Positions 38,290-47,175 of a DNA stretch of 64,000 bases are shown piece after piece. Below the pieces are notes generated by a model, which was not told where the DNA came from, did no database searches, and saw only the letters and a list, made by a program, of their open reading frames with translations. The stretch covers positions 310,001 through 374,000 of the forward strand of contig CAXSGY010000001.1 of assembly GCA_964237235.1 (NCBI GenBank), written 5' to 3'. The position numbers and the translations under genes are program-made. This DNA comes from GCA-002050365 sp964237235. GTDB taxonomy: Bacteria > Acidobacteriota > Blastocatellia > Pyrinomonadales > Pyrinomonadaceae. Positions within the stretch are counted from its first letter, which is position 1; every line of letters starts with the position of its first letter.

Positions 38290-40743
38290 CTAAATTCTCG
38301 AAGCGCGAATAATATCGGCGAAAACTCCGGCGGCGGTGACATCTGCGCCCGCGCCCGCGCCTTTGACGACGAGCGGCAATTCGGCATAACGATTCGTGTA
38401 AAAAACAACGGCGTTATCTTTGCCGGAGAGATTGGCGAAGTTATGATTTCGGTCAATGCTCTGCAAGCCGACCGACGCTTTGCCGTTGTCAAAACCGGCG
38501 ATATATTTCAGCGTCAAATTTTTCGCGCGCGCCGCGTCGAGCAGATTTTTGAAAAAATTTTCGTGGCGTTCCATCTCGGCGTAGAAATCTTCGACCGTTC
38601 CCTGCAAACACGATTCGGGCAAAAATCCTTCGTTTTCGATGTCCGCCATCTCTAACGGACAACCGGCTTCGCGGGCGAGAATCAAAATTTTTCGGGCGAC
38701 ATCCGTTCCGCTTAAATCGAGTCGCGGATCGGGTTCGGTGTAGCCTTCCGTTTGCGCCTGTCTGACGATTGACGAAAAAGATTTCGAGCCGTCGTAATTG
38801 TTAAAAACAAAATTCAGCGTGCCGGACAAAACGGCTTCGATACGTTTTATTTTATCGCCGCTGCGCGTCAAATCGTTCAAAGTATTAATGACCGGAAGTC
38901 CCGCGCCGACGTTTGTTTCAAACAAAAAATTGGCGTTAAATTCACGCGCCAGACGCTTTAATTCCGCATAATTTTCATACTCGCCCGACGCGGCGATTTT
39001 ATTACAGGCAATCACGGCGACGGCTTTTTGAAGAAGCTTCGCGTAACTTTCGACGACTTCGCTGTTCGCCGTTACATCAACAAAAATCGAATTGCGAAGA
39101 TTTTTTTCGACGATTAAATCGGCGATTAATTTGCTGGTCGAATTTGTTTCAATTCCGTCATTCGTCATTCGTAATTCGTAATTTCCCAAATCAATTCCCT
39201 CTTCGTCGAACAAAATTTTGCGGCTGTTCGCCAGACCGACGACGCGCGTGTTGAGACGCAGATTCGTCCGTAAAAATTCGCTTTGTTGATTAATCTGCGC
39301 GAGCAGTTTTTTGCCGACCGTGCCGATGCCGACGATAAACAGATTGATTTGTTTGCTGCCGTCGGAAAAAAATTCTTCGTGCAAAGTGTTGACCGCTTTG
39401 CGAACGTCTTTCGAGGCGATGACGGTCGAGATGTTTCGTTCGGACGAGCCTTGCGCGATGGCGTGTATATTAACGCCCTGCAAGCCGAGCGCGGCGAACA
39501 TTTTCCCCGAAATGCCGGTGTGCGATTTCATATTGTCGCCGACGAGCGCGAGAATCGAAAAATCGCTTTCGACGCGCAGCGGCTCGATTCGCCCGACCTC
39601 GATTTCGTATGCGAATTCTTCGTCCACGGCGCGTTTGGCAACGTCGGCGAATTTTTCTTCTACGCCCACGCAGATCGAATGTTCCGAAGAGCTTTGCGTA
39701 ATCAAAATAACGTTAATTTTCGCTTTGGAAAGCGCGTCGAAAAGACGTTTTGAAAAACCCGGAATGCCAACCATTCCCGAACCTTCCAAACTCAAAACCG
39801 AGATGCGGTCAATGCTCGTAATGCCGCGAATAATTCCCTTTTCGTCGCTCGATTCGGTTTCGATGAGCGTTCCGAAATCGTCGGGGGCGAACGTGTTTTT
39901 AATCAAAATCGGAATATTTTTTTGCAAAACCGGCTGAATCGTCGGCGGATAAATAACCTTCGCGCCGAAGTGCGAAAGCTCCATCGCCTCGCGGTAAGAG
40001 ATGCGCGGAATTTGTTTGATGTTTTTGACGACGCGCGGATCGGCGGTCATCATTCCGGACACGTCCGTCCAAATTTCCAAAACTTCCGCGTCCAACGCCG
40101 CCGCCAAAATCGCGCCCGTGTAATCCGAACCGCCGCGCCCGAGAGTGGTCGTCGTGCCGTCCGCGTCCGACGCGATAAAGCCCTGAAAGACGTAAATTTT
40201 CGCCTTTTGCGTTTGAAAATAATCGCGGATTTGCCGGTTTGTCGCGGCGAAATCAACCGCCGCGCTCGTAAAATTTGAATCGGTGCGAACGAGTTGCCGC
40301 GAATCGGTCCAGACGTTTTCAATGTCGAGCCGGTTCAGTCTGGCGGCGAAAAGTTTCGTCGAGAGAATCTCGCCAAAACTGATGATGCGGTCGAGCGTCC
40401 GCGGCGAAAGCTCGCGCAGCAGAAAAACGCCTTCGCAAATCTTTTGGAGTTCGTTGACGCGGTTTTCAATAAAATCGAACACGCCGTTTTGCGGATCGTC
40501 GGCGAGCAGAAGCCGCGCCGCGTCCGTGTGTTTATCGGCGAGTTCTTTGATTAAAGCGCGAAACTTTTCGTCGCCGCTTTCCGCCGCTTTGCCGATCTCG
40601 ATTAAAGCGTCGGTTACGCCCTTCATCGCCGACAAAACGACTGCACACGCATCGGTTTCAGCCGCGCGCCTGACAATTTCGACAACTCTTTCGATATTTT
40701 CGGCACTTCCGACCGAAGAACCGCCGAACTTTAAAACTTTCAT
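38290..40743 (-). CDS. thrA: Bifunctional aspartokinase / homoserine dehydrogenase
   Basis: The 817-residue fusion carries an N-terminal aspartokinase (about 1-285; KFGGSSVGSAENI, TLGRGGSDYTGAI), two ACT regulatory domains (about 310-460; EGSGMVGIPGFSKRLF, GDNMKSHTGISGKMF) and homoserine dehydrogenase (about 465-817; IVGIGTVGKKLL, AVLSGTLNFVFNN). It phosphorylates aspartate and later reduces aspartate semialdehyde. The ACT domains imply feedback by threonine. Residues about 521-530, in the loop after the dinucleotide-binding part, are coded by heptamer words (39157-39184) without lengthening the protein much compared with the E. coli enzyme. It follows thrC by 13 bases in the same direction, so thrC-thrA is an operon. 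Confidence 0.96.
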   Translation of the reverse strand: MKVLKFGGSSVGSAENIERVVEIVRRAAETDACAVVLSAMKGVTDALIEIGKAAESGDEKFRALIKELADKHTDAARLLLADDPQNGVFDFIENRVNELQKICEGVFLLRELSPRTLDRIISFGEILSTKLFAARLNRLDIENVWTDSRQLVRTDSNFTSAAVDFAATNRQIRDYFQTQKAKIYVFQGFIASDADGTTTTLGRGGSDYTGAILAAALDAEVLEIWTDVSGMMTADPRVVKNIKQIPRISYREAMELSHFGAKVIYPPTIQPVLQKNIPILIKNTFAPDDFGTLIETESSDEKGIIRGITSIDRISVLSLEGSGMVGIPGFSKRLFDALSKAKINVILITQSSSEHSICVGVEEKFADVAKRAVDEEFAYEIEVGRIEPLRVESDFSILALVGDNMKSHTGISGKMFAALGLQGVNIHAIAQGSSERNISTVIASKDVRKAVNTLHEEFFSDGSKQINLFIVGIGTVGKKLLAQINQQSEFLRTNLRLNTRVVGLANSRKILFDEEGIDLGNYELRMTNDGIETNSTSKLIADLIVEKNLRNSIFVDVTANSEVVESYAKLLQKAVAVIACNKIAASGEYENYAELKRLAREFNANFLFETNVGAGLPVINTLNDLTRSGDKIKRIEAVLSGTLNFVFNNYDGSKSFSSIVRQAQTEGYTEPDPRLDLSGTDVARKILILAREAGCPLEMADIENEGFLPESCLQGTVEDFYAEMERHENFFKNLLDAARAKNLTLKYIAGFDNGKASVGLQSIDRNHNFANLSGKDNAVVFYTNRYAELPLVVKGAGAGADVTAAGVFADIIRASRI
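39157..39184. repeat. Heptamer words inside thrA (GTCATTC/GTAATTC type)
   Basis: GTCATTC, GTCATTC, GTAATTC and GTAATTT are four adjacent 7-base units within the homoserine dehydrogenase part. On the coding strand they give NYELRMTNDG. The protein keeps its normal length in this loop, so the words replaced or overwrote the loop rather than simply adding to it. Confidence 0.8.
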
Positions 40744-40756
40744 AATATAGATTTTG

Positions 40757-42121
40757 CTATACGAATTTGCTCAACAGCAATTTTTTCAAAGAATCGTAAT
40801 CGGCTTCGATTTCCAAGCGATGCGCGGGCTTTGCGAATAAATCTTTAATCGCTTCGGGCATCGCGCCGAAAGTTCCGATGATTTGTTCGACCGAATCGAA
40901 TTTTACGGGATGCGCCGTTTCGAGGAAAAAACCTTTGCCGTGCGGATTTTTTTCGAGATATGCACGAAGCGCGTAAAAGCCGACCGCGCCGTGCGGGTCG
41001 AGAATGTAATCGTATCGTTCGTAAACTTCGCGCATCGTCGCGGCGGTCAATTCGTCGGACACGCTTGTTGCCTCCATTTTTTCCTTTAAATTCAAATAAT
41101 TCTGCCCGAATATTTCTAAAATCCGCACGAAGTTTGAAGGATTCGCTACATCCATCGCATTCGAGAGCGTCGAAACCGAAGATTTTATATTCATTTCTCC
41201 GCTCGATAAAAATTTCGGAATCACGTCGTTGGCGTTCGTCGCGGCGATAAATTTTTCGCACGGCAAACCGGAAACGTGCGCCAAAATTCCGGCGCAAATG
41301 TTGCCGAAATTTCCGCTCGGCACGCAAATCACCGGATTTTGGATTTTGGATTTTGGATTTTGGATTTCGTCCGCTTCATTTTCCATTTTCCATTTTCCAT
41401 CTTCCATTTTCCTGCGCCACTGCCGGTAAGCATAAAAATAATAAAACTGCTGCGGCAGCCAGCGGGCGACGTTGATTGAGTTGGCGGACGTTAGGAAAAC
41501 TTCGCGCTTTAAATTTTCATCGGCGAGCGCGGTTTTGGCGAGCGTCTGGCAATCGTCGAACGTGCCGACGACTTCGAGCGCGTGAATATTTTCGCCTAAT
41601 GTCGTGAGCTGTAATTCCTGCACTTTCGAGACTTTCCCTTTTGGATAAAGAATCACGACTTCCACGCCTTCGACTCGGAAAAAACCGTTAGCGACCGCGC
41701 CGCCCGTATCGCCGGACGTGGCGACGATGACGATTGTTTTTTTCTTTTTATCGCCGGAAAAATATTGCAGACAGCGGCTCATAAACCGCGCGCCAACATC
41801 TTTAAAGGCGAGCGTCGCGCCGTGAAAAAGTTCGAGCGCGGAAATTTTTTCAGAGATTTCCACCAGCGGAAAATCGAAATCAACGGTTTCCGCGCAGATT
41901 TTCAGAAGCGTCGCGTCATCAATTTCCGCGCCCGTGTAAGGCTTGATAATTTCAAAGGCGATCTGCGCCTTCGACTTTTCGGAAAAGTCTTCCCAAAATT
42001 CGCCGGAAAGCACCGGAATCGTTTCGGGAAAATATAACCCTTGATCGGCGGGTTGACCGTTCAGGACGGCTTCGCGGAACGAAACGCGCGATGTTTTTCG
42101 GTTTGTGCTAAAGTATTGCAT
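40757..42121 (-). CDS. thrC: Threonine synthase
   Basis: I start at ATG 42121 (MQYFSTNRKTSRVSFREAVL), where homology begins; an open frame extends to 42343 but has no threonine synthase sequence and would overlap thrB. The 454-residue PLP enzyme converts phosphohomoserine to threonine; the PLP lysine is K107 in HGATLAFKDVGARF, and the phosphate loop VPSGNFGNICAG is present. Between the tryptophan-rich region (FYAYRQWRR) and that loop, residues about 237-263 are an insertion coded by two heptamer tracts. The catalytic motifs are intact, so activity is expected. It leads thrA in an operon and is divergent from thrB with an 81-base gap. Confidence 0.95.
   Translation of the reverse strand: MQYFSTNRKTSRVSFREAVLNGQPADQGLYFPETIPVLSGEFWEDFSEKSKAQIAFEIIKPYTGAEIDDATLLKICAETVDFDFPLVEISEKISALELFHGATLAFKDVGARFMSRCLQYFSGDKKKKTIVIVATSGDTGGAVANGFFRVEGVEVVILYPKGKVSKVQELQLTTLGENIHALEVVGTFDDCQTLAKTALADENLKREVFLTSANSINVARWLPQQFYYFYAYRQWRRKMEDGKWKMENEADEIQNPKSKIQNPVICVPSGNFGNICAGILAHVSGLPCEKFIAATNANDVIPKFLSSGEMNIKSSVSTLSNAMDVANPSNFVRILEIFGQNYLNLKEKMEATSVSDELTAATMREVYERYDYILDPHGAVGFYALRAYLEKNPHGKGFFLETAHPVKFDSVEQIIGTFGAMPEAIKDLFAKPAHRLEIEADYDSLKKLLLSKFV
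41334..41413. repeat. Two heptamer tracts inserted in thrC
   Basis: Five units of GGATTTT/GGATTTC (41334-41368) and, after five bases, five units of TTCCATT/TTCCATC with a decayed CTTCATT first copy (41374-41408, running on to 41413). In the coding sense they give a 25-residue Lys/Glu/Asn-rich stretch (MEDGKWKMENE, IQNPKSKIQNP) which normal threonine synthases lack. Two different word families sit side by side, both in frame. Confidence 0.9.
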
Positions 42122-42202
42122 TTGCGGCTTGCCTCGCGCCCTCGCTTTACCGGCGCGGGCTTCCGCTTTGAATGATAATAAAAGTTTTCGATTTTGCGAA
42201 AT

Positions 42203-43123
42203 ATGAAGGAAATTTCCGTTCTCGCGCCCGCAACCGTCGCCAATGTCGTTTGCGGATTCGATTGTCTGGGCTTCGCGCTCGAAAAACCGTGCGACGAAAT
42301 GCGCGTGCGCCTCATTGATGAAAAAATAGTCAGGATCAAGCATCTCGACAAATACGATTTGCCCGTCGAAACGGAAAAAAACGTCGCCGGAAAAGCCGTT
42401 TTGATGATGCTCGAAGCGATTGACGACCGCATCGGTTTTGAAATCGAAATAACGAAAAACATCAAACCCGGCAGCGGCATCGGTTCAAGTTCGGCGAGCG
42501 CAGTCGGCGCGGTCGCGGCGGCGAACAAATTATTAAACGAAAGATTTTCGCCGCTCGAACTCGCCGAATTTGCGCTCGCGGGCGAATTCGTCGCGTCGCA
42601 ATCGCGCCACGCCGATAACGTCGCGCCGTGTTTGTTCGGCGGTTTTACGCTCGTCCGTTCGTGCGATCCGCTCGACATCGTTCAACTCGATTTTCCGAAG
42701 ATGTTTGCGACCGTTATTCATCCGCACATCGAAATCAAAACCGCTGAAGCGCGTCGAATTTTGCCAATCGAAATTCCGCTCAAAACTGCGATCAAACAAT
42801 GGAGCAATGTCGGCGCGTTGATTTCGGCGTTGGCGAAAGGCGATTATGAACTGATTGCGCGCAGCCTGGAGGATTTTATCGTTGAGCCGGTCAGAAAAAA
42901 TTTGATTCCGAAGTTCGATGAAGTTAAATCGGAAAGTTTGCGCGCGGGCGCACTCGGCGGCGGCATTTCCGGTTCGGGTCCAAGCGTTTTTATGTTGAGC
43001 GAAACATTGAAAACCGGTGAAAAAATCGCCGAAGCGATGCGCGGCGTTTATGAAAAAACCCGGATTGATTTTGACGTTTATGTGTCGGAAATAAGGCGCG
43101 AAGGCGTGAAATTTCTAAGTTAA
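42203..43123 (+). CDS. thrB: Homoserine kinase
   Basis: The 306-residue enzyme phosphorylates homoserine. I start at ATG 42203 (MKEISVLAPATVANVVCGFDCLG), the usual GHMP-kinase N-terminus; a TTG three codons upstream is unlikely. The ATP-binding motif is PGSGIGSSSASAVGAVAA (GHMP motif 2), and GGGISGSGPSVFML near the C-terminus is motif 3. Length is typical. It diverges from thrC with an 81-base gap that must hold both promoters; a clear Shine-Dalgarno is not visible. With thrC-thrA on the other side, the three genes form one threonine locus. Confidence 0.96.
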   Translation: MKEISVLAPATVANVVCGFDCLGFALEKPCDEMRVRLIDEKIVRIKHLDKYDLPVETEKNVAGKAVLMMLEAIDDRIGFEIEITKNIKPGSGIGSSSASAVGAVAAANKLLNERFSPLELAEFALAGEFVASQSRHADNVAPCLFGGFTLVRSCDPLDIVQLDFPKMFATVIHPHIEIKTAEARRILPIEIPLKTAIKQWSNVGALISALAKGDYELIARSLEDFIVEPVRKNLIPKFDEVKSESLRAGALGGGISGSGPSVFMLSETLKTGEKIAEAMRGVYEKTRIDFDVYVSEIRREGVKFLS

Positions 43124-43170
43124 AAAGAAAAGGATTAAAGGACAACTGCACAAAAATTAAAGAGCCGAAA

Positions 43171-43272
43171 GTTAAAAATCAAAACTTTCCGCTGTCAGCT
43201 TTCAACAATTAACTAATTTTTAAGGTGAACCCTTTTTTATAGTTGACAGCTAATAGCTAAGAGCTGAGAACG
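43171..43272. repeat. Heptamer tracts upstream of the HAD gene
   Basis: GACAGCT, AATAGCT, AAGAGCT and GAGAACG lie at 43245-43272. About 50 bases upstream (43171-43206) similar words run in the opposite sense (decayed GAAAGTT/GACAGCG units on the minus strand). The pair makes an imperfect long inverted repeat in the 231-base gap between thrB and the HAD gene; no gene is visible in it. Confidence 0.65.
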
Positions 43273-43354
43273 AGAAGGTAAATTTTCAACAGTCTTTGAT
43301 ATTTATTTAAGGTTAGCAAAAGCAAAATGATAAATTTCGCGTAAAATTGATTTT

Positions 43355-44014
43355 ATGGACAAACTGGTTTTTCTTTTCGACGTTGATAACACATTGCTCG
43401 ACAACGACCGCGTGGCGAATAATTTGCGCGATTTTTTGTGCAAGGAAGTCGGCGAAAAGCGCGGCAGTCGTTACTGGGAAATTTTTGAGGAGATAAGAAG
43501 CGAACTCGGTTACGCCGATTATCTCGGCGCGCTCCAGCGTTACCGCATCGAAAATCCATACGATTCGCACGTTCTCGCCGTCTCGACTTTCTTGATTAAT
43601 TATCCGTTCGCCAACCGCCTTTTTCCGAATTCGCTCGATGTCATCGAACATTGTCAGAAGTTCGGCACGGTCGTCATTTTGAGCGACGGCGACGTAGTTT
43701 TTCAGCCGCGTAAAATCGAGCGTTCCGGTCTTTACGAAGCGGTCGCAGGCAACATTTTGATTTACATTCACAAAGAGACGGAATTAAAGGATGTCGAGCG
43801 GCGTTATCCGGCGGAACATTACGTTTTGATTGACGATAAACTCAGAATTCTCGCCGCGATTAAAAAAGTCTGGGGCGACAAAGTGACGACCGTTTTCCCG
43901 CGTCAAGGTCATTACGCCTTCGACGAAAAGGAAATCTCAAAATATCCGGCGGCGGACATTACAATCGAACGAATCGGCAAGTTGCCCGATATTAATTTTG
44001 AAAACTTGCCTTGA
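43355..44014 (+). CDS. HAD-superfamily hydrolase
   Basis: The 219-residue protein has HAD motif I, FDVDNTLLDN (nucleophile Asp and acid/base Asp), motif II at VVILSDGDVVF (serine), and motif IV at HYVLIDDKLRIL (metal-binding Asp pair). A helical cap lies between motif I and II (about residues 20-90). HAD phosphatases dephosphorylate small metabolites in the cytoplasm. It leads a group with the DUF1016, argF' and argB genes; its possible link with arginine synthesis is context only. An unusual trait is that motif II is S-D-G-D, as in some sugar- or amino-acid-phosphate phosphatases. Confidence 0.85.
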   Translation: MDKLVFLFDVDNTLLDNDRVANNLRDFLCKEVGEKRGSRYWEIFEEIRSELGYADYLGALQRYRIENPYDSHVLAVSTFLINYPFANRLFPNSLDVIEHCQKFGTVVILSDGDVVFQPRKIERSGLYEAVAGNILIYIHKETELKDVERRYPAEHYVLIDDKLRILAAIKKVWGDKVTTVFPRQGHYAFDEKEISKYPAADITIERIGKLPDINFENLP

Positions 44015-44042
44015 CGATTATCCAACTCAAAATCGAAAAATT

Positions 44043-45074
44043 ATGACCGAACAAAATCTTGCCACCGAAGATTACAAACAACTTTTACAAACTTTAAAGG
44101 AACGCATCGCCGCGGCGCGAATCAAAGTCGCGCTGGCGGTAAATAGTGAACTCGTTACGCTTTACTGGCAAATCGGGCGCGAAATTCTCCAGCGTCAGAA
44201 GGCGCAAGGCTGGGGCGCGAAAATCGTCGAACAATTATCGAAGGATTTGCGCTCGGCGTTTCCCGAGATGAAAAGTTTTTCTTCGCGCAACTTAAAATAT
44301 ATGCGAGCTTTTGCTGAAGCATATCCGAAGGAAGAATTTGTGCAACAAGCTGTTGCACAAATTCCCTGGGGACACAATGTGCGGATTTTAGACAAAACCA
44401 AAACGCTGGAAGAGCGCGAATTTTACGTTCGCAAAACGATTGAAAACGGTTGGAGCCGAAATGTTTTAATTTGGCAAATCGAAAGCAAACTTTTCGAGCG
44501 TCAGGGAAAAGCCGTTACTAATTTTGAATTGACTTTGCCGAAACCGCAGTCGGAGCTTGCCGTCCAGCTTTTGAAGGATCCGTATAATTTCGATTTTCTC
44601 AATTTGCACGACGCGGCAGTCGAGCGCGATCTGGAAAACGCGCTGCTTGGAAATATTCGTAAATTTTTGCTTGAATTAGGTGTCGGTTTCGCGTTTGTCG
44701 GCAGTCAATATCATCTGGAGATCGGCGGTCAGGATTTTTATATAGACCTTTTGTTTTATCATCTGAAATTGCGCTGTTTTGTCGTTATTGATTTGAAGAC
44801 GAGCGAGTTTAAACCGGAATTTGCCGGAAAAATGAATTTTTATCTTTCGGCGGTTGACGATTTGCTCAGACACGAAAAAGACGAACCGAGCATCGGCTTG
44901 ATTTTATGCAAAACGAAAAATAAAATCATCGCCGAATACGCCCTGCGCGATCTGAAAAAACCGATTGGCGTGTCGGAAATGCAGATATTAGAATCGCTGC
45001 CTGAAAAAATGGAAGGTTTGCTGCCGACGATTGAAAAATTAGAAGAGGAATTAAATACTAATTTTGATGAATAG
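44043..45074 (+). CDS. DUF1016 / YhcG-type PD-(D/E)XK nuclease-like protein
   Basis: I start at ATG 44043 (MTEQNLATEDY); 343 residues. The N-terminal DUF1016 part (about 15-165) contains LVTLYWQIGREILQRQ, GWGAKIVEQLSKDLRSAFP and FSSRNLKYMRAFAEAYP, and IPWGHNVRILDK follows. The C-terminal part (about 190-330) has QDFYIDLLFYHLKLRCFVVIDLKTSEFKPEFAGKMNFYL, a PD-(D/E)XK fold pattern with D...D-L-K. Genes of this family are often found in restriction-modification islands and spread between genomes. Here it sits alone inside an arg cluster, overlapping the argF' start by eight bases, which looks like a transfer event. Nuclease activity is inferred from fold. Confidence 0.9.
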   Translation: MTEQNLATEDYKQLLQTLKERIAAARIKVALAVNSELVTLYWQIGREILQRQKAQGWGAKIVEQLSKDLRSAFPEMKSFSSRNLKYMRAFAEAYPKEEFVQQAVAQIPWGHNVRILDKTKTLEEREFYVRKTIENGWSRNVLIWQIESKLFERQGKAVTNFELTLPKPQSELAVQLLKDPYNFDFLNLHDAAVERDLENALLGNIRKFLLELGVGFAFVGSQYHLEIGGQDFYIDLLFYHLKLRCFVVIDLKTSEFKPEFAGKMNFYLSAVDDLLRHEKDEPSIGLILCKTKNKIIAEYALRDLKKPIGVSEMQILESLPEKMEGLLPTIEKLEEELNTNFDE

Positions 45075-46074
45075 AAATTTTCTAAAAACATCCGACTTTT
45101 CGCGCGGCGAACTCGAAGGAATAATCGAATCGGCTTTGAAAATTAAAAGCGGCGAAACGACGGAAAAAATTCTTTCGGGAAAATCCGTCGCGCTCGTGTT
45201 TTTTAATCCTTCCCTAAGAACGAGAGCTTCGATGCAGATCGGCGTTTACGAACTCGGCGGTAATGCGGTTATTTTAGAGCCGGGCGGAACTTCGTGGACG
45301 CTCGAACATCGCGCGGGCGCGGTGATGGACGCGGACAAGACCGAACATTTGAAGGAATTTGTCGGCGTTTTGGAACGCTATGTCGCGGCAATCGGCGTGC
45401 GGACTTTTGCGGAACTGAAGAATTGGGATTTGGAGAGAACTGATCCGATTTTGGCGGCTTTTGAAAGATATTCGTCGAAACCGGTCATCAATCTCGAATC
45501 GGCGATGCATCATCCGTGTCAGGCAATGGCGGATATGTTGACGATTCGGGAACGATTCGGACAGAAGAGGAAAAAGGTTTTGCTGACATGGGCGTGGCAT
45601 CCGAAACCTCTGCCGATGGCGGTGCCGAATTCGTTCGCGCTCGCCGCGGCGCAGTTCGGACACGATTTGCGCGTCGCTTTCCCAAAAGGTTACGAATTGG
45701 ACGCGGAATTGATTGCCGAAATCGAAAATCAAGCGAAGGAGAACGGCGGCAGTTTGGAAATCGTCAACGATGTGAACGAAGCGTTTGAAGATGTCGAAGT
45801 CGTTTACGCGAAGAGTTGGGGCGCGTCGCAATTTTACGGCGCGACGGAAAAAGACATCGAATTTCGCGCTTCGTTAAGAAACGATTGGATCGTTGACGAA
45901 GCAAAAATGCAAAAGACGAACGACGCGATTTTTATGCACTGTCTGCCGGTGCGCCGCAACGTCATCGTCACCGACGCGGTGATTGATTCGGCAAATTCGG
46001 TCGTCATTGACGAAGCCGAAAATCGTTTGCACGTTCAAAAAGCTTTGATGTCGAAATTGCTGCCGAAAGTTTAG
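45067..46074 (+). CDS. argF': N-acetyl (or N-succinyl) ornithine carbamoyltransferase
   Basis: The 335-residue protein belongs to the acylornithine branch of carbamoyltransferases, not ordinary ornithine carbamoyltransferase: FFNPSLRTRAS is the carbamoyl-phosphate motif, HPCQAMAD the second motif, TWAWHPKPLP and HCLPVRRNVIVTDAVID the hallmark of AOTCase/SOTCase. It forms N-acyl-citrulline from N-acylornithine. The start is ATG 45067, overlapping the DUF1016 stop by eight bases. At residue 92 in V-M-D-A-D-K-T-E-H a threonine appears; from memory of the family, glutamate here marks acetylornithine use (Xanthomonas) and proline succinylornithine use (Bacteroides), so the acyl group is not decided. 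The presence of argB and argC fits acetyl. Confidence 0.93.
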   Translation: MNRNFLKTSDFSRGELEGIIESALKIKSGETTEKILSGKSVALVFFNPSLRTRASMQIGVYELGGNAVILEPGGTSWTLEHRAGAVMDADKTEHLKEFVGVLERYVAAIGVRTFAELKNWDLERTDPILAAFERYSSKPVINLESAMHHPCQAMADMLTIRERFGQKRKKVLLTWAWHPKPLPMAVPNSFALAAAQFGHDLRVAFPKGYELDAELIAEIENQAKENGGSLEIVNDVNEAFEDVEVVYAKSWGASQFYGATEKDIEFRASLRNDWIVDEAKMQKTNDAIFMHCLPVRRNVIVTDAVIDSANSVVIDEAENRLHVQKALMSKLLPKV

Positions 46075-46129
46075 AAGTTATGATATAAATTTGATTGCTT
46101 GATTTATTTTTGAAACGGAGTTTTTTCCG

Positions 46130-47149
46130 ATGAAAATTTGTCCGACCTGTCATCAAACCGCCGCCGACAACATTCGATTTTGCGGCAGAGACGGAACGCC
46201 GCTGATTGACGCGCCCGCGTCGTCAGTGCCAAATAATTATCCGTCGCCGGTGCCGCCGCCGTCAGTTCAGCCGTCGTCCGCCCAACAGCCGCCACAATCG
46301 TCGCCGCATCCAAACCGACCGCATCAGCCGCCTGACGCGAACGCGCCGATTGAGCGCATCACCTGTCAATGGTGTCACGCGATGAACGAAAAAACGGCGG
46401 TGTCGTGCCGTGCCTGCGGCGCGCCGCTCGACATCAAAAATTTGGTCAGCGAATCCGGCTGGCGCGAAGCTCCGCGCATCAAGGATATGACCGAAATTCG
46501 TTTCGGCGGCAGCACCTGTCAGGTCGAAGGCGAAATCGTGCCGGTCGCCGAAATCAATCTCGCGCCGCACGATTCGATATTTTTCGAGCATCACGTTCTG
46601 CTCTGGAAAGACGACGCGACGGCGATGAGTGTAATGACTCTGCAAGGCGGAATCAAACGCGCGCTCGCCGGAATGCCGTTTGTGATTTCGATTGCCAATG
46701 GTCCGGGAAGAGTCGCTTTTTCGCGTGACGCAACCGGAGAACTGGTCGTTTTGCCGCTGCATCCGGGAATGGAACTCGACGTGCGCGAACACGCTTTTCT
46801 GCTCGCCTCGCACCACATCAATTATTCGTTTCTCCGCATCAAAGGCTTGCGAAATATCTTGTTCGGCGGTCAGGGAATGTTTATGGACAGATTTGTGACC
46901 GGCGGCGAACAGGGCTTGCTCGTTCTGCACGGCTACGGCAATGTTTTCGAGCGCACTCTAAAAGCGGGCGAAAGCATAATGCTTGAGCCGGGCGCATTTT
47001 TGTATAAAGATTCGACCGTGACGATGGATGTCGAATTTCAGCAGTTGACGACCGGTTGGTTCGGCGGCACGGGAATGAGTCTGGCGCGAATGACCGGACC
47101 CGGACGAGTCGGCATTCAATCAATGTATGTGCATCACAACACCGATTGA
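46130..47149 (+). CDS. AIM24-domain protein with two zinc ribbons
   Basis: The 339-residue protein begins with a zinc-ribbon-like CPTC-x10-FCGRDG (the fourth ligand is Asp in place of Cys), then a proline/serine-rich linker (about 28-75), a complete zinc ribbon C-x2-C-x11-C-x2-C (QWCHAMNEKTAVSCRACG), and an AIM24 domain (about 115-335) of beta-helix type, with FEHHVLLWKDDATAMSVMTLQGGIKRALAGMPF and GPGRVAFSRDATGELVVLPLHPGMELDVREHAFLLAS. Function of bacterial AIM24 proteins is not known; they are beta-rich and presumed to bind partners. Its tandem paralog follows after 26 bases. They lie between argF' and argB. Confidence 0.85.
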   Translation: MKICPTCHQTAADNIRFCGRDGTPLIDAPASSVPNNYPSPVPPPSVQPSSAQQPPQSSPHPNRPHQPPDANAPIERITCQWCHAMNEKTAVSCRACGAPLDIKNLVSESGWREAPRIKDMTEIRFGGSTCQVEGEIVPVAEINLAPHDSIFFEHHVLLWKDDATAMSVMTLQGGIKRALAGMPFVISIANGPGRVAFSRDATGELVVLPLHPGMELDVREHAFLLASHHINYSFLRIKGLRNILFGGQGMFMDRFVTGGEQGLLVLHGYGNVFERTLKAGESIMLEPGAFLYKDSTVTMDVEFQQLTTGWFGGTGMSLARMTGPGRVGIQSMYVHHNTD

Positions 47150-47175
47150 TTTGCACGAAAATTTCAGAATGAATT

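Noticed and set aside
42122..42343. N-terminal extension of threonine synthase by 74 residues
   Set aside because: The extension has no family similarity, is the reverse complement of the start of thrB, and would leave no room for either promoter.
43998..45074. DUF1016 gene as part of a restriction-modification or defence island
   Set aside because: There is no methylase, restriction enzyme, transposase or phage gene around it; it stands alone in the arg cluster.
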